Program-made: the position numbers and the translations under genes
The notes under the pieces: model-generated
What the model was told of the DNA's origin: nothing
Seen by the model: the letters and a program-made list of their open reading frames with translations, nothing else
The model's database searches: none
Assembly: GCA_002470275.1 (NCBI GenBank)
Contig: DKNY01000025.1
Coordinates: 3,471 to 24,426, forward strand
Length of the DNA stretch: 20,956 nucleotides
Source: Gammaproteobacteria bacterium UBA7376
Lineage (GTDB): Bacteria; Pseudomonadota; Gammaproteobacteria; Pseudomonadales; Azotimanducaceae
Direction: 5' to 3'
Shown here: positions 1 through 7,659 of the stretch, in pieces
How the letters are laid out: each line of letters opens with the position of its first letter
Numbering within the stretch: the stretch's first letter is position 1

Positions 1-1143
1 GCGACAACGAGCAATATTGAGGAAGGCATGAGCAACGTTCTGGCGGTTCAGAGCCTAGGCGGCAACAAACGCGAGGCGAAGCGGTTTAGCGACGCCAGCG
101 AGGAATCTTTTCGGCGCTTCCGCTCCGAGGCCTTTATCAAGCTGCTAACCGGCCTAGTCTGGGGTTTGTCTTTCTTATTCGGACAAATCATTTTCTTTCT
201 AGTGATGGCCGGCTATGTCATCGACGGCACATTTACTGCCGGAGACTACTTCGTTTTGTTCTACTACTTTTTCGTTCTAAGCGCCGTTTTCTCCGCCTTT
301 GGCGGCCTCTACGTAGAGCTTCAGAGCTACATCGCGGGCCTTCGTCGGGTCTTCTTCCTACTCGATCTGCCAACGGAAAAGAACAGCGAGGGTACGACCC
401 TGCCCCCTATCCAAAGCGGCATCAAGATGGAGCACGTAGGCCTAACCTATCCTGACGGTCGACGTGCCCTCCGAGACATCAACCTGGAGGCGAAGGTTGG
501 CGAGATTATAGCCCTGGTGGGGCCGACGGGTGCTGGGAAAACCAGCCTAGCCTTCCTGGCCCCCGCCTTCTTGCAGGCAACAGAGGGCAGGGTTTCCATT
601 GACGGCACAGATCTCAAAGATGTTTCAGTAAGCAGCCTGCGAGATCAGGTTTCCTATGTCTTTCAGGAGACTCAGCTGTTCTCTGATTCCATCGTAAACA
701 ACATTCGATACGGCAATCAGCGGGCTACTCAAGAGGAAGTTGAAGCGGTCGCTCGGGTTGCCGGCGCTCATGATTTTATCATGGCGCTGCCCGAAGGCTA
801 CGATACGAGCCTTGGTACCGTCACCAGCAAACTTTCCGTTGGGCAAAAGCAGCGTATTTCAATCGCTCGAGGCTTGCTCAGAGATTCAAAGATGTTGATC
901 CTGGACGAACCCACTTCGGCACTGGACCCGGAAACCGAGGCCTATCTTGTCGACGCCCTCAATGAAGCCGCTAAGAATAAGCTAGTCATTATCGTGGCCC
1001 ATCGTCTTTCGACCATTACCCATGCCGACCGCATCTATTTCCTCGAATCAGGGGAAATTCGCGAATCCGGGTCCCATCAAGACCTAATGTCCATCAAGGG
1101 GGGACACTATCGCGATTACGTGATGATGCAGGCCGGGCGTTAG
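1..1143 (+). CDS. ABC exporter, fused permease/ATPase (5' partial)
   Basis: This is the C-terminal part of an inner-membrane ABC exporter half-transporter; the frame is open from base 1, so the ATG at base 28 is internal and the real start lies outside the window. Numbered from that ATG, residues 40-100 hold hydrophobic segments matching the last transmembrane helices of a type-1 exporter domain. The nucleotide-binding domain follows: Walker A GPTGAGKTS (165-173), Q-loop VFQET (211-215), signature LSVGQKQR (269-276), Walker B MLILDEPTSALD (289-300) and H-loop AHRLST (324-329). The signature reads LSVGQ rather than the consensus LSGGQ, a mild variation. Cargo cannot be told; MsbA-like lipid/multidrug exporters are the nearest general match. 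It converges with the esterase gene, with only 11 bases between stop codons and no obvious terminator hairpin. Confidence 0.93.
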   Translation, partial: ATTSNIEEGMSNVLAVQSLGGNKREAKRFSDASEESFRRFRSEAFIKLLTGLVWGLSFLFGQIIFFLVMAGYVIDGTFTAGDYFVLFYYFFVLSAVFSAFGGLYVELQSYIAGLRRVFFLLDLPTEKNSEGTTLPPIQSGIKMEHVGLTYPDGRRALRDINLEAKVGEIIALVGPTGAGKTSLAFLAPAFLQATEGRVSIDGTDLKDVSVSSLRDQVSYVFQETQLFSDSIVNNIRYGNQRATQEEVEAVARVAGAHDFIMALPEGYDTSLGTVTSKLSVGQKQRISIARGLLRDSKMLILDEPTSALDPETEAYLVDALNEAAKNKLVIIVAHRLSTITHADRIYFLESGEIRESGSHQDLMSIKGGHYRDYVMMQAGR

Positions 1144-1154
1144 GGCGCAGCCGC

Positions 1155-2609
1155 TTAGGCTTCCCACAGCCCCCGGTGGCACGCATCAGGATCCGCCTCA
1201 ACTCTTGTGTTCGTATCCACAATGAGGCATTCCCTTGCCCGTTGGTCATAGCGCGGCCAGTCGGGCATCCCTCCGCCGTTGGGCTCACCGGTCCTCGCCA
1301 TAGCCATCACGGTGTCCGACCAGGTACGACCAATGGTTTTCACGACGGCGTCGTTTCGGTCATAGGCCATAAAGGCGTGCGTGTTGGGATTCTCAAAAAC
1401 ATTGAAGGTGAACGCCATTTCGCCGGCATGGGTGGATCCCAGATGCTTTCGATTTGGTAGGTTGGCAGGCAAGTCAAAGCGATAAAACCAGCCGCCAGGG
1501 CCCGCTGCGGAGGCGGTCTCTGCTACCAGCATGCTTAAACGACGGAACATATCCGTCCAAACCATGGCATGCAGCTCCCCCTTCCCCGCCTCAGGGTAGG
1601 CGTCTTCCAGCGCATTAAGGTAGGGCTTCGGATCGCTCCCGGTGAGCATATCCGTTGCCAGGTAGCTATTGAGAGCCGGATCGAAGGCGCGATTCTCATC
1701 AATACCCTGGGAATAAAGAGTACCCTCATCGCGATTCGAACCCGTCATGATGGGCACGCCCGTCTGCCCCCGGTCTTGAATCGCCTCTAACGTGGACCGA
1801 GTAATCACCTGCCCATCCACAGAAAAAGCGCGCCCGTGGCTGGCAAGCCCAAGAATGTCCGATGCAGGAAGCTGTTGCAGATAGGCCGCACACTCTGATT
1901 CCTCTATGCCTAGCTCGGCAGCTAAGGCCTGACACGGGTTTTTGGAGGGCTTGTAGACCGTTGTTGGGCTGTGGGCGATCACGCGGTGATACAGCGCGTC
2001 AGCGCCAGGCGCTGCGAGGAGGCCCAAGACCGAGGAGCCCCCGGAGGATTGGCCAAAAATGGTCACCTTGGCAGGGTCACCACCGAAAGCCTCAATATTT
2101 TCTCGAATCCACTGCAGCGCGAGAATCTGATCCTGGATGCCATTGTTTGCCGAGGTGGCAAAGTCTTTGCCCTGACTCGCGAGATTCAGAAAGCCGAATG
2201 GGCCCAATCGGCTATTCACGGTCACCACCACCACATCACCCTGGGCGGCCAACACCGAGCCATCATATTCGTTTGCCGACCCGTTCATAAAGCCACCGCC
2301 GTGGAACCAAACCAGAACCGGACACTGGCTCACAGCGGAGGCCGGGGCATAAATGTTGAGGAAAAGACAGTCTTCGCTTATGCCGCCGCCAACGGGTGCT
2401 CCCAGCGTTCCCTCAGATGTACGCATCTGCACAGCACGATTTGGATAGGCTGTCGCGTCAAAGACGCCTGCCCAGGACTCCGCCATCACGGACTGTTTAA
2501 AGCGGCGCTCTGCCACCGGTGGTTGGCCATACCGGACGCCAAGAAAGATTCGGCTACCGGCAGTTTCAAATCCGCGAATCTTGCCCTGGCGGGTAGAGAT
2601 AGGGGTCAT
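1155..2609 (-). CDS. Type-B carboxylesterase
   Basis: A 484-residue alpha/beta-hydrolase of the carboxylesterase type-B family, which hydrolyses carboxylic esters. Visible motifs are the family signature SEDCLFLNIYAP (78-89), the oxyanion-hole motif HGGGF (103-107), the nucleophile elbow GQSSG (186-190, Ser188), the acidic residue in SNRDEG (Glu295) and the catalytic His in THAGE (His394). The triad is complete. No signal peptide is visible, so it should be cytoplasmic. A GAGGA ribosome-binding site sits 6 bases before the ATG. It is the last gene of the five-gene operon, 26 bases after the dioxygenase stop, so it probably de-esterifies a pathway substrate or intermediate. The actual ester is unknown. 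Confidence 0.93.
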   Translation of the reverse strand: MTPISTRQGKIRGFETAGSRIFLGVRYGQPPVAERRFKQSVMAESWAGVFDATAYPNRAVQMRTSEGTLGAPVGGGISEDCLFLNIYAPASAVSQCPVLVWFHGGGFMNGSANEYDGSVLAAQGDVVVVTVNSRLGPFGFLNLASQGKDFATSANNGIQDQILALQWIRENIEAFGGDPAKVTIFGQSSGGSSVLGLLAAPGADALYHRVIAHSPTTVYKPSKNPCQALAAELGIEESECAAYLQQLPASDILGLASHGRAFSVDGQVITRSTLEAIQDRGQTGVPIMTGSNRDEGTLYSQGIDENRAFDPALNSYLATDMLTGSDPKPYLNALEDAYPEAGKGELHAMVWTDMFRRLSMLVAETASAAGPGGWFYRFDLPANLPNRKHLGSTHAGEMAFTFNVFENPNTHAFMAYDRNDAVVKTIGRTWSDTVMAMARTGEPNGGGMPDWPRYDQRARECLIVDTNTRVEADPDACHRGLWEA

Positions 2610-2635
2610 GCTGAATCCTCAGGTCGTAGGAAAAT

Positions 2636-3301
2636 CTAAGCGTCTGCGCGTCGGCAGAAAAAACTCACGGCTCGTCGTTCGCGCTGCGTATGATTTCCCC
2701 CAGACCAATGGACCGTTAGCGCATGGTGAATAACGGCATCCCCGGGATTTACGGGGACCGGGACGGCGCCCTCGCTGTGTTGATCATAGCCCCCGACATA
2801 CAGTTTCTCTTTGCGCGGTATTAGGTGGCTTCCTCGAACGTAATAAAGACAGCCGTTATCCAGGTCCATTTGATCAAGCGCGATCCAAAGTGTGACACCG
2901 CCCTTGGCATCCCACTCGCCATTTACGCCGTCAACATGCGGAACAATGCCTTCGACAGAACCTGGTGGTCGGTCCACGAAGGCGATGGTCGATGTTTTTA
3001 AGGGCACGCCGAGCATGTCCTCAAGAAGCGTAAGGTGGTCCCCGCCCTGAGCCAACTGTTCAAACCACTCATTATGGTCTTGGAGCCCCTTCAACGTCGT
3101 CAGCTGAGAGGGTTTCAAGCCTTTCAGGCGTTCCTTCGAGCGCTCGAGAAGCGTCTCACGAGCAGACAGGCCATGCCCTGCCAGCCGCGCCAGTTCTTCA
3201 GGTCCTAGGAACCCAGGCAGCCGCACAAAGCCCTCGGCGTTAAAAACCGCTCTGGCGTGATCCCGCGCCATAGACTCGCTGAAGGAAATTTGCTCAGCCA
3301 T
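2636..3301 (-). CDS. PhyH-family Fe(II)/2-oxoglutarate dioxygenase
   Basis: A 221-residue protein of the phytanoyl-CoA dioxygenase (PhyH) family, which uses Fe(II), 2-oxoglutarate and O2 to hydroxylate small organic substrates. The iron-binding triad is visible as HVD (His122, Asp124) and the distal His in TVHWSGGN (His198); Arg209/Arg210 downstream fit the 2-oxoglutarate carboxylate ligand. The core DLDNGCLYYVRGSH (146-159) and the NPGDAV turn (185-190) are typical. The frame is open further upstream, but I chose the ATG at 3301 because it shares one base with the stop of the Kelch gene (TGATG), which implies translational coupling, and because the protein from there begins like the family. 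The substrate is unknown; as the only oxygenase in the operon it may perform a hydroxylation. Confidence 0.9.
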   Translation of the reverse strand: MAEQISFSESMARDHARAVFNAEGFVRLPGFLGPEELARLAGHGLSARETLLERSKERLKGLKPSQLTTLKGLQDHNEWFEQLAQGGDHLTLLEDMLGVPLKTSTIAFVDRPPGSVEGIVPHVDGVNGEWDAKGGVTLWIALDQMDLDNGCLYYVRGSHLIPRKEKLYVGGYDQHSEGAVPVPVNPGDAVIHHALTVHWSGGNHTQRERRAVSFFCRRADA

Positions 3302-4263
3302 CAGTTCACCGGGGTAACCCATACCTCTGGGGAGGAAAGCCATCGCTTGTCTTCTGCCACCCGACCATCCCATCCCCCAGCGACGTAAAGGGAACCGTCT
3401 ACAATAGCGGCCGCGGGAGAAGATATTGCCTTAGGCAGCGTGTAGGACAGCTCCCACTGTCCGCCTTCCCTCAAGGTGAGTACGTCGGCGGTCATCGCTT
3501 TCTTGCCGCCCTCTGGCGTGGAATGGCCACCAATCATCCAGATACGGTCATCGTACACAAAGGTCGCGCCTTCAGAGTGTGAATGGGCCACAGGCAGCGC
3601 AGGACCCTCACTCCAGGTGTCGCTCTCAGGATCGTAAATATCCACTAACCTTTGGTCTAGCTGCATGCTGTCGTGATGTAGCTGGCCACCAATGGCGTAG
3701 ATTTTACCGTTCATCACGACCACCGACAGCTGGTTCCGAGCGACCGGCAACGGCGCCATGGCCTGCCATTCGGCCTGACCTTGTTTTTCCCACTGGTCTA
3801 GGTCGAGACGCCAATGGTCCGGAGAATCTGTATCGCGGTCCGCCATCAGCCCGGAAACGTAGTGCAGGTACTGTCCTACTCTAGCGAGGCCGCCACCGGC
3901 TCGGGGGCCGGGCAGCAGCGGCGCTGCAGTATAGCGATCCAATGCCAGGTCGAAGTGCCACACCTCTGAGACAATATGGTCTTTGCCCGGATGAACCTTA
4001 TCTTTCATGCCACCAGCAAACCAAAATCCGCGCCCGTCGGGCACAAGATTCACGTGAGATATGGCGCTGGGCAAATCCTGCAGCTGCGTCCATGTCCCTT
4101 CTGCAGGGTCAAAAACGTCCAGCCGCTTGCTTGAGCAAATGAAATTACCGTACCCGCCCAAAACGTATACTTTATTATCGACAACGAGGCTGGCCGGCTC
4201 CCATTTGGCAACCGGCATATCCTCTAGCTGCTGCCATGTGGCCTCATGTATGGGTTCGCCCAT
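3301..4263 (-). CDS. Kelch-repeat beta-propeller protein
   Basis: A 320-residue protein made of about six Kelch repeats, visible from recurring glycine-pair motifs (YVLGGYGN, WFAGGMKD, HYVSGLMA, YAIGGQLH, WMIGGHST, YVAGGWDG) alternating with W-x-x-L/P strands such as TWTQLQDLP. These predict a single six-bladed propeller with no other domain. No signal peptide is present, unlike the periplasmic sialate mutarotase NanM, the best-known bacterial Kelch enzyme. A mutarotase/epimerase or lactonase-like role beside a sugar-acid dehydratase-like enzyme is possible but only inferred. It starts 3 bases after the SDR stop and ends in a TGATG overlap with the dioxygenase gene, so it belongs to the same co-translated unit. 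Confidence 0.88.
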   Translation of the reverse strand: MGEPIHEATWQQLEDMPVAKWEPASLVVDNKVYVLGGYGNFICSSKRLDVFDPAEGTWTQLQDLPSAISHVNLVPDGRGFWFAGGMKDKVHPGKDHIVSEVWHFDLALDRYTAAPLLPGPRAGGGLARVGQYLHYVSGLMADRDTDSPDHWRLDLDQWEKQGQAEWQAMAPLPVARNQLSVVVMNGKIYAIGGQLHHDSMQLDQRLVDIYDPESDTWSEGPALPVAHSHSEGATFVYDDRIWMIGGHSTPEGGKKAMTADVLTLREGGQWELSYTLPKAISSPAAAIVDGSLYVAGGWDGRVAEDKRWLSSPEVWVTPVN

Positions 4264-4266
4264 GGG

Positions 4267-5064
4267 TTACTCTCCAGCGGGTGGGAACTGCCGATCCATG
4301 GCAGCCAGCAGGGTTTCACAGCGTTTCGTCAGCATCTCACGTGTCTGGACGCCATCGCAGAAGATATAAAGCTCATCCTGCTCCATGGCGCTGACCACCT
4401 GCTGACCCACTATATCCGGTGACACCGCCATACCATCAATCAAGCTTAATACCTGCTTGGAAGCCCGCTGCCGAAGCCCGTCGAGTATGGGTGTATCCAC
4501 CACATGGGGACACAGCACCGATACGCCGACGCCGGTCTCTGCCAGGTCATTCCTCAGAAACTCGGACAAACCCACTACGGCAAACTTGCTGCTTCCGTAG
4601 GCTGACTGGTGACCGTGGCCCTGAATGCCGCTAAAAGACGCGGTGTTCACGATATGGCCCGGCCCTCCTCGCTCCAGCATTCCGGGCAGGAACACTTGAA
4701 TGCCGTTGAGCACGCCCCAAAAGTTAATGTCGATCACGTTTTTCCAGCTTTCTTCTGCGGTGTCCAGCACCTTGCCGCCACCGCCGATCCCGGCGTTATT
4801 ACAGAGAATGCTGACCGGACCCAGCTCAGATTCTATCCGCGACGACGCATCCTCCAGGGAGGCTTTATCTCTCACGTCGACTTCTAGCGTCATCACTGAA
4901 CTCGTGATCGACTGCAGCTCGGAGAGTGCTGATGCTAGACGGTCGGCTTGAACGTCTGCAATCGCCACATTCGCGCCCTCAGAGGCGAGCGCTTTGGCAA
5001 TGCCGAGACCAATTCCAGATGCCCCGCCGGTAACAAAGGCTGTTCGATTATTAAGCGTTTTCAT
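4267..5064 (-). CDS. Short-chain dehydrogenase/reductase (SDR)
   Basis: A 265-residue classical SDR oxidoreductase of normal family length. The cofactor motif TGGASGIG lies at 12-19, Asp37 (AIADVQ) after beta-2 suggests NAD(H) rather than NADP(H), NNAG is at 89-92, and the active site has Ser143 with Tyr156 and Lys160 (YGSSK). It should oxidise or reduce a hydroxyl/carbonyl group of a pathway intermediate in the cytoplasm. The ATG overlaps the TAA of the upstream enolase-superfamily gene by one base (TAATG), so the two are translationally coupled. Substrate specificity cannot be read from sequence. Confidence 0.94.
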   Translation of the reverse strand: MKTLNNRTAFVTGGASGIGLGIAKALASEGANVAIADVQADRLASALSELQSITSSVMTLEVDVRDKASLEDASSRIESELGPVSILCNNAGIGGGGKVLDTAEESWKNVIDINFWGVLNGIQVFLPGMLERGGPGHIVNTASFSGIQGHGHQSAYGSSKFAVVGLSEFLRNDLAETGVGVSVLCPHVVDTPILDGLRQRASKQVLSLIDGMAVSPDIVGQQVVSAMEQDELYIFCDGVQTREMLTKRCETLLAAMDRQFPPAGE

Positions 5065-6173
5065 TAGAGGTCGGCTACCTTATTACTCTCAATCAATTCG
5101 AAGTCGATTTGTGCTCCAAGTCCAGGCTCTTGATGAGCATGGACCATACCGTTCTTGTCGACCTCGATGTCTTGAACAAGACCATGCTTTTGTACGGAAT
5201 CGGGCAGCAGAACTTCAAAATATTCGCAGTTTCGTATGGCCATGATGAGGTGGAGATTCGCAACGTTGTTTAGCGAATTGCCGCCATGGTGCACCTCATA
5301 GTTCATCTGGAACGTCTCCGCCGTGTGCGCTGTTTTTAAACAAGAGGTGAGCCCGCCCTTGATGGCTACGTCGCCACGCAAATAGTCCGTCGCACGTTCC
5401 ATAATCCAAGGTGAATATGAAAATGGCCCACGGCTCGGCATTTCCGTTGCCATTAGGGGAATGCTCAACACTTGCTTGAGCTTGACGTAACCATAGAGGT
5501 CATCGAAATGTAGGGGGTCTTCGTACCAATAAAAACCCAGTCCTTCAACGGCACGGCCCACTCTGAGCGCATCGGGGTAGTCATAGGACCAAGTGGAATC
5601 GAGCATCACTCGATAGTCATCACCCACAGCCTTGCGTACGGCTTCACATATTTTTATATCCAGGGCCGCGGTGCCCGGGGGATGGATTTTATAGGCGCTC
5701 CATCCAGCTTCCTTAAAGCTCACAGCCTCTTCTGCGTACTCTTCGATGTGCTCAAAGACAGCCGAACTCGCGTAAGCAGGCGCGGAATCCCGATAGCTAC
5801 CCATGAGCTTATGGATAGGCAAGCCGGCATGCTTTCCCGCAATATCCCATAGCGCCACATCGATAGCGCCAATGATGCGCATCGTATTGCCCATTGCCCA
5901 GGCCGACATGGTCTGCCAGATTTTCTCGCGATCCATCGGGTCTTGACCAACCAATAGCGTTTTGTACCGTTCCACGATGAGCTTGCAGTCGTCTGCGGCG
6001 GGTGCCATCGCAGAGCCCAAGAAGGCGTTCCCTTCTATCCCTTCGTCAGTGATGATTCGAACAAGGCCCATGGTGGTCTTCCGCGAACCGGAGCTCTTCA
6101 CGCGCAGCGTATAGCGCGTAGGCGGGATGTCTTTCCATTCCCAAACCGTCACTTTTACGTCCGTAATCTTCAT
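5064..6173 (-). CDS. Enolase-superfamily enzyme, mandelate racemase/acid-sugar dehydratase type
   Basis: A 369-residue enolase-superfamily protein with the N-terminal capping domain (about 1-120) and the TIM barrel. Metal ligands are visible as Asp192 (MLDSTW), Glu218 (WYEDPL) and Glu244 (ATEMPS). Asp268 (RGDVAIKGG) and His295/296 (VHHGGNS) fit the His-Asp dyad of mandelate racemase-like members, and Glu320 matches the late barrel acid. The second-strand motif is K162-I-H164, not the KxK of mandelate racemase, which points to a dehydratase subgroup rather than a racemase. I chose the ATG at 6173 because MKITDVKV is the family's usual beginning and an AAGGGA site lies just upstream. The frame also continues to an ATG at 6335 with a stronger AGGAGG site, adding 54 unfamiliar residues. 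It heads the operon. Confidence 0.88.
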   Translation of the reverse strand: MKITDVKVTVWEWKDIPPTRYTLRVKSSGSRKTTMGLVRIITDEGIEGNAFLGSAMAPAADDCKLIVERYKTLLVGQDPMDREKIWQTMSAWAMGNTMRIIGAIDVALWDIAGKHAGLPIHKLMGSYRDSAPAYASSAVFEHIEEYAEEAVSFKEAGWSAYKIHPPGTAALDIKICEAVRKAVGDDYRVMLDSTWSYDYPDALRVGRAVEGLGFYWYEDPLHFDDLYGYVKLKQVLSIPLMATEMPSRGPFSYSPWIMERATDYLRGDVAIKGGLTSCLKTAHTAETFQMNYEVHHGGNSLNNVANLHLIMAIRNCEYFEVLLPDSVQKHGLVQDIEVDKNGMVHAHQEPGLGAQIDFELIESNKVADL

Positions 6174-6440
6174 CGTACGTTCCCTTAATACAAGAATTAA
6201 GCACCGGGAGTTTCCCCACCCAGCAACCAGATTTGAAGCGCAAGAACTGCGCCGTTCCCCAACTGCAGAGTAGAAATGACCCCGAGTCCGGTCAAATTCC
6301 CGGCCCACTTCTTTCACCCAAAACACGCAATCCATAGTCCCTCCTGATTTCTAGCGCAGCCATTTTGGGTGAATGGATAATGAAACAAACTTGTATATGG
6401 AGCGCTCCGGTTAGAGAGTCGGCGGTGGAGGTAATTCATC
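6174..6440. other. Divergent leader region of the catabolic operon and the transposase-like gene
   Basis: These 267 bases separate two divergent genes. On the minus strand they hold an in-frame extension of the enolase-type gene (ATG at 6335 preceded by AGGAGG at 6345-6340) and an 11-bp inverted repeat around that site (listed separately). A 10-bp palindrome GGAGCGCTCC lies at 6399-6408, a possible operator. On the plus strand GGAGG precedes the GTG at 6441 by 9 bases. No convincing sigma-70 promoter pair was recognised by eye, although promoters for both directions must lie here. Confidence 0.5.
6313..6373 (-). promoter_or_regulatory. Stem-loop with ribosome-binding site and ATG in its loop
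   Basis: TTCACCCAAAA at 6313-6323 is the exact reverse complement of TTTTGGGTGAA at 6363-6373, giving 11-bp perfect arms and a 39-base loop. Read on the minus strand, the loop contains AGGAGG followed 4 bases later by the ATG at 6335, in frame with the enolase-type gene. This could be an RNA switch controlling operon translation or a DNA operator; nothing in the sequence distinguishes these. Confidence 0.45.
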
Positions 6441-7637
6441 GTGCTTGCTTTAGACAAAAGACTTAACCTTGACGACTTCGCCGATCTAATTTGCTCGGAT
6501 CGATTTGGACCCGCCTTTGGCCGCGTCAGAAAAAAATTCGTGAAGTGCATGCTCAAAGGTATTCAGAGGAAACAGTCCGTAAACCTGACGGAAATCGCAA
6601 AGAGCCTGGATGAAGGCATAAGGCTTCACGCAACCCAAAAGAGGCTATCCAGGAACCTCCTGGATCCGTTGCTCTGCGAAAAACTTTGTGATCGCCTGCT
6701 GCGCATGGGCGCAAAGACCGTGACCGCCGATACGCGACTCATCGTTCACCTTTACACCATTGAGAAGGCAGAGCGGCGCACCTCAAAGAAAGATCAGAAC
6801 GTCAACACGCGACCAGAAACTGGCTATCGCGTCTGTGAAATTATTGCCAACGACAACGGCTTGGAAACCTATACGCCACTGCTGGCGAGGGTTTGGTCCG
6901 ATAATAGCCCCGGGTTCAAAAGCGACCTAGATGAAATTCGAAAGGCCATTCATCAAGTCCTTGCAGCCACGCAAAATCAGGGCATGCTGTGTTTCGACGA
7001 AATGTCTATATCGGTTGACATCATGCTTTCTCTGATGGAGGACTCCCGACTCGACTTCCTGTCGATGATCGTGAGAGGCGACCCCGAGGTTTTTTATCGC
7101 AACGAACTGTGCTCGGTGAAACAGCTGGTAAAGGATATTGAAACTCCCTACGGCCAAACCATGTTCAAGCTGGTGCCAAAAGGCATGATTAGCGACACAC
7201 CAGGCGATGTAGACATTTTCATCCACGCAGGAACATCTGCAGTACGCCTCCCCAAAAGCAATCGCCATCTGAACCTTATCGCTCTGAAATCAAAGCAGCC
7301 TTACCTTGATCAAGAGGTTGAGACGCCTGTCTTTACCTCCAGAAACAACCTGCGCTCGCGCAAGGCGCTCATGGGCATCGTGGAGTCTCTCTTATCCATA
7401 CAGGATGTTATCGGCACTCACGGCGCTCTGCGCCAGACCTTCGACCCATCAAACTTCCGCGTGTTGAGCTATGAGCGATTAAAACTATTGCTCACGCTTA
7501 TGCAGGGCGTTCTGTATTTCGAAACCACCGTCGCCAGTAGGGTGAGCGTCAAGCAGCCCAAATTTGCCGCTGAGCCCCACCCGGGCGAGCTCGAGCGCAC
7601 CTACCTGCTCCCGGTTAACGGTTTGCCTGAGCCTTAA
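6441..7637 (+). CDS. IS4-type transposase-like protein with degraded catalytic motifs
   Basis: A 398-residue protein resembling DDE transposases of the IS4 group. It has an N-terminal helical region with a NLTEIAKSL segment (48-56) and a RNase-H-like core. Asp97 (TADTRL) and Asp186 (CFDEMS) sit where the first two catalytic aspartates are expected. The C-terminal segment that should carry the Tyr-Arg-Glu-Lys signature reads ESLLSIQDVIGTHGALRQ (315-332), with Gln at the probable position of the catalytic Glu. The reading frame is intact and has a strong GGAGG site 9 bases before its GTG start. I found no terminal inverted repeats or target duplication around it, so it is not clearly a mobile element. 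It could be decaying, inactive or co-opted. The family assignment rests on recalled patterns and is moderately sure. Confidence 0.62.
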   Translation: MLALDKRLNLDDFADLICSDRFGPAFGRVRKKFVKCMLKGIQRKQSVNLTEIAKSLDEGIRLHATQKRLSRNLLDPLLCEKLCDRLLRMGAKTVTADTRLIVHLYTIEKAERRTSKKDQNVNTRPETGYRVCEIIANDNGLETYTPLLARVWSDNSPGFKSDLDEIRKAIHQVLAATQNQGMLCFDEMSISVDIMLSLMEDSRLDFLSMIVRGDPEVFYRNELCSVKQLVKDIETPYGQTMFKLVPKGMISDTPGDVDIFIHAGTSAVRLPKSNRHLNLIALKSKQPYLDQEVETPVFTSRNNLRSRKALMGIVESLLSIQDVIGTHGALRQTFDPSNFRVLSYERLKLLLTLMQGVLYFETTVASRVSVKQPKFAAEPHPGELERTYLLPVNGLPEP

Positions 7638-7641
7638 ACCT

Positions 7642-7659
7642 AGCGGCCCTACGGCCGCT
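7642..7659. terminator. Hairpin between convergent genes, overlapping the cusA stop
   Basis: AGCGGCC-CTAC-GGCCGCT is a perfect 7-bp GC-rich stem with a 4-base loop, and the loop includes the cusA stop codon. It lies 4 bases after the transposase-like gene's stop on the plus strand. No good T-tract follows on either strand (minus strand continues AGGTTTAAGG), so it is a weak or factor-assisted bidirectional terminator candidate. Confidence 0.45.

Noticed and set aside
1971..2639. 222-codon plus-strand frame opposite the carboxylesterase
   Set aside because: It is antisense to a gene with a complete catalytic triad, has no recognisable domain and no ribosome-binding site.
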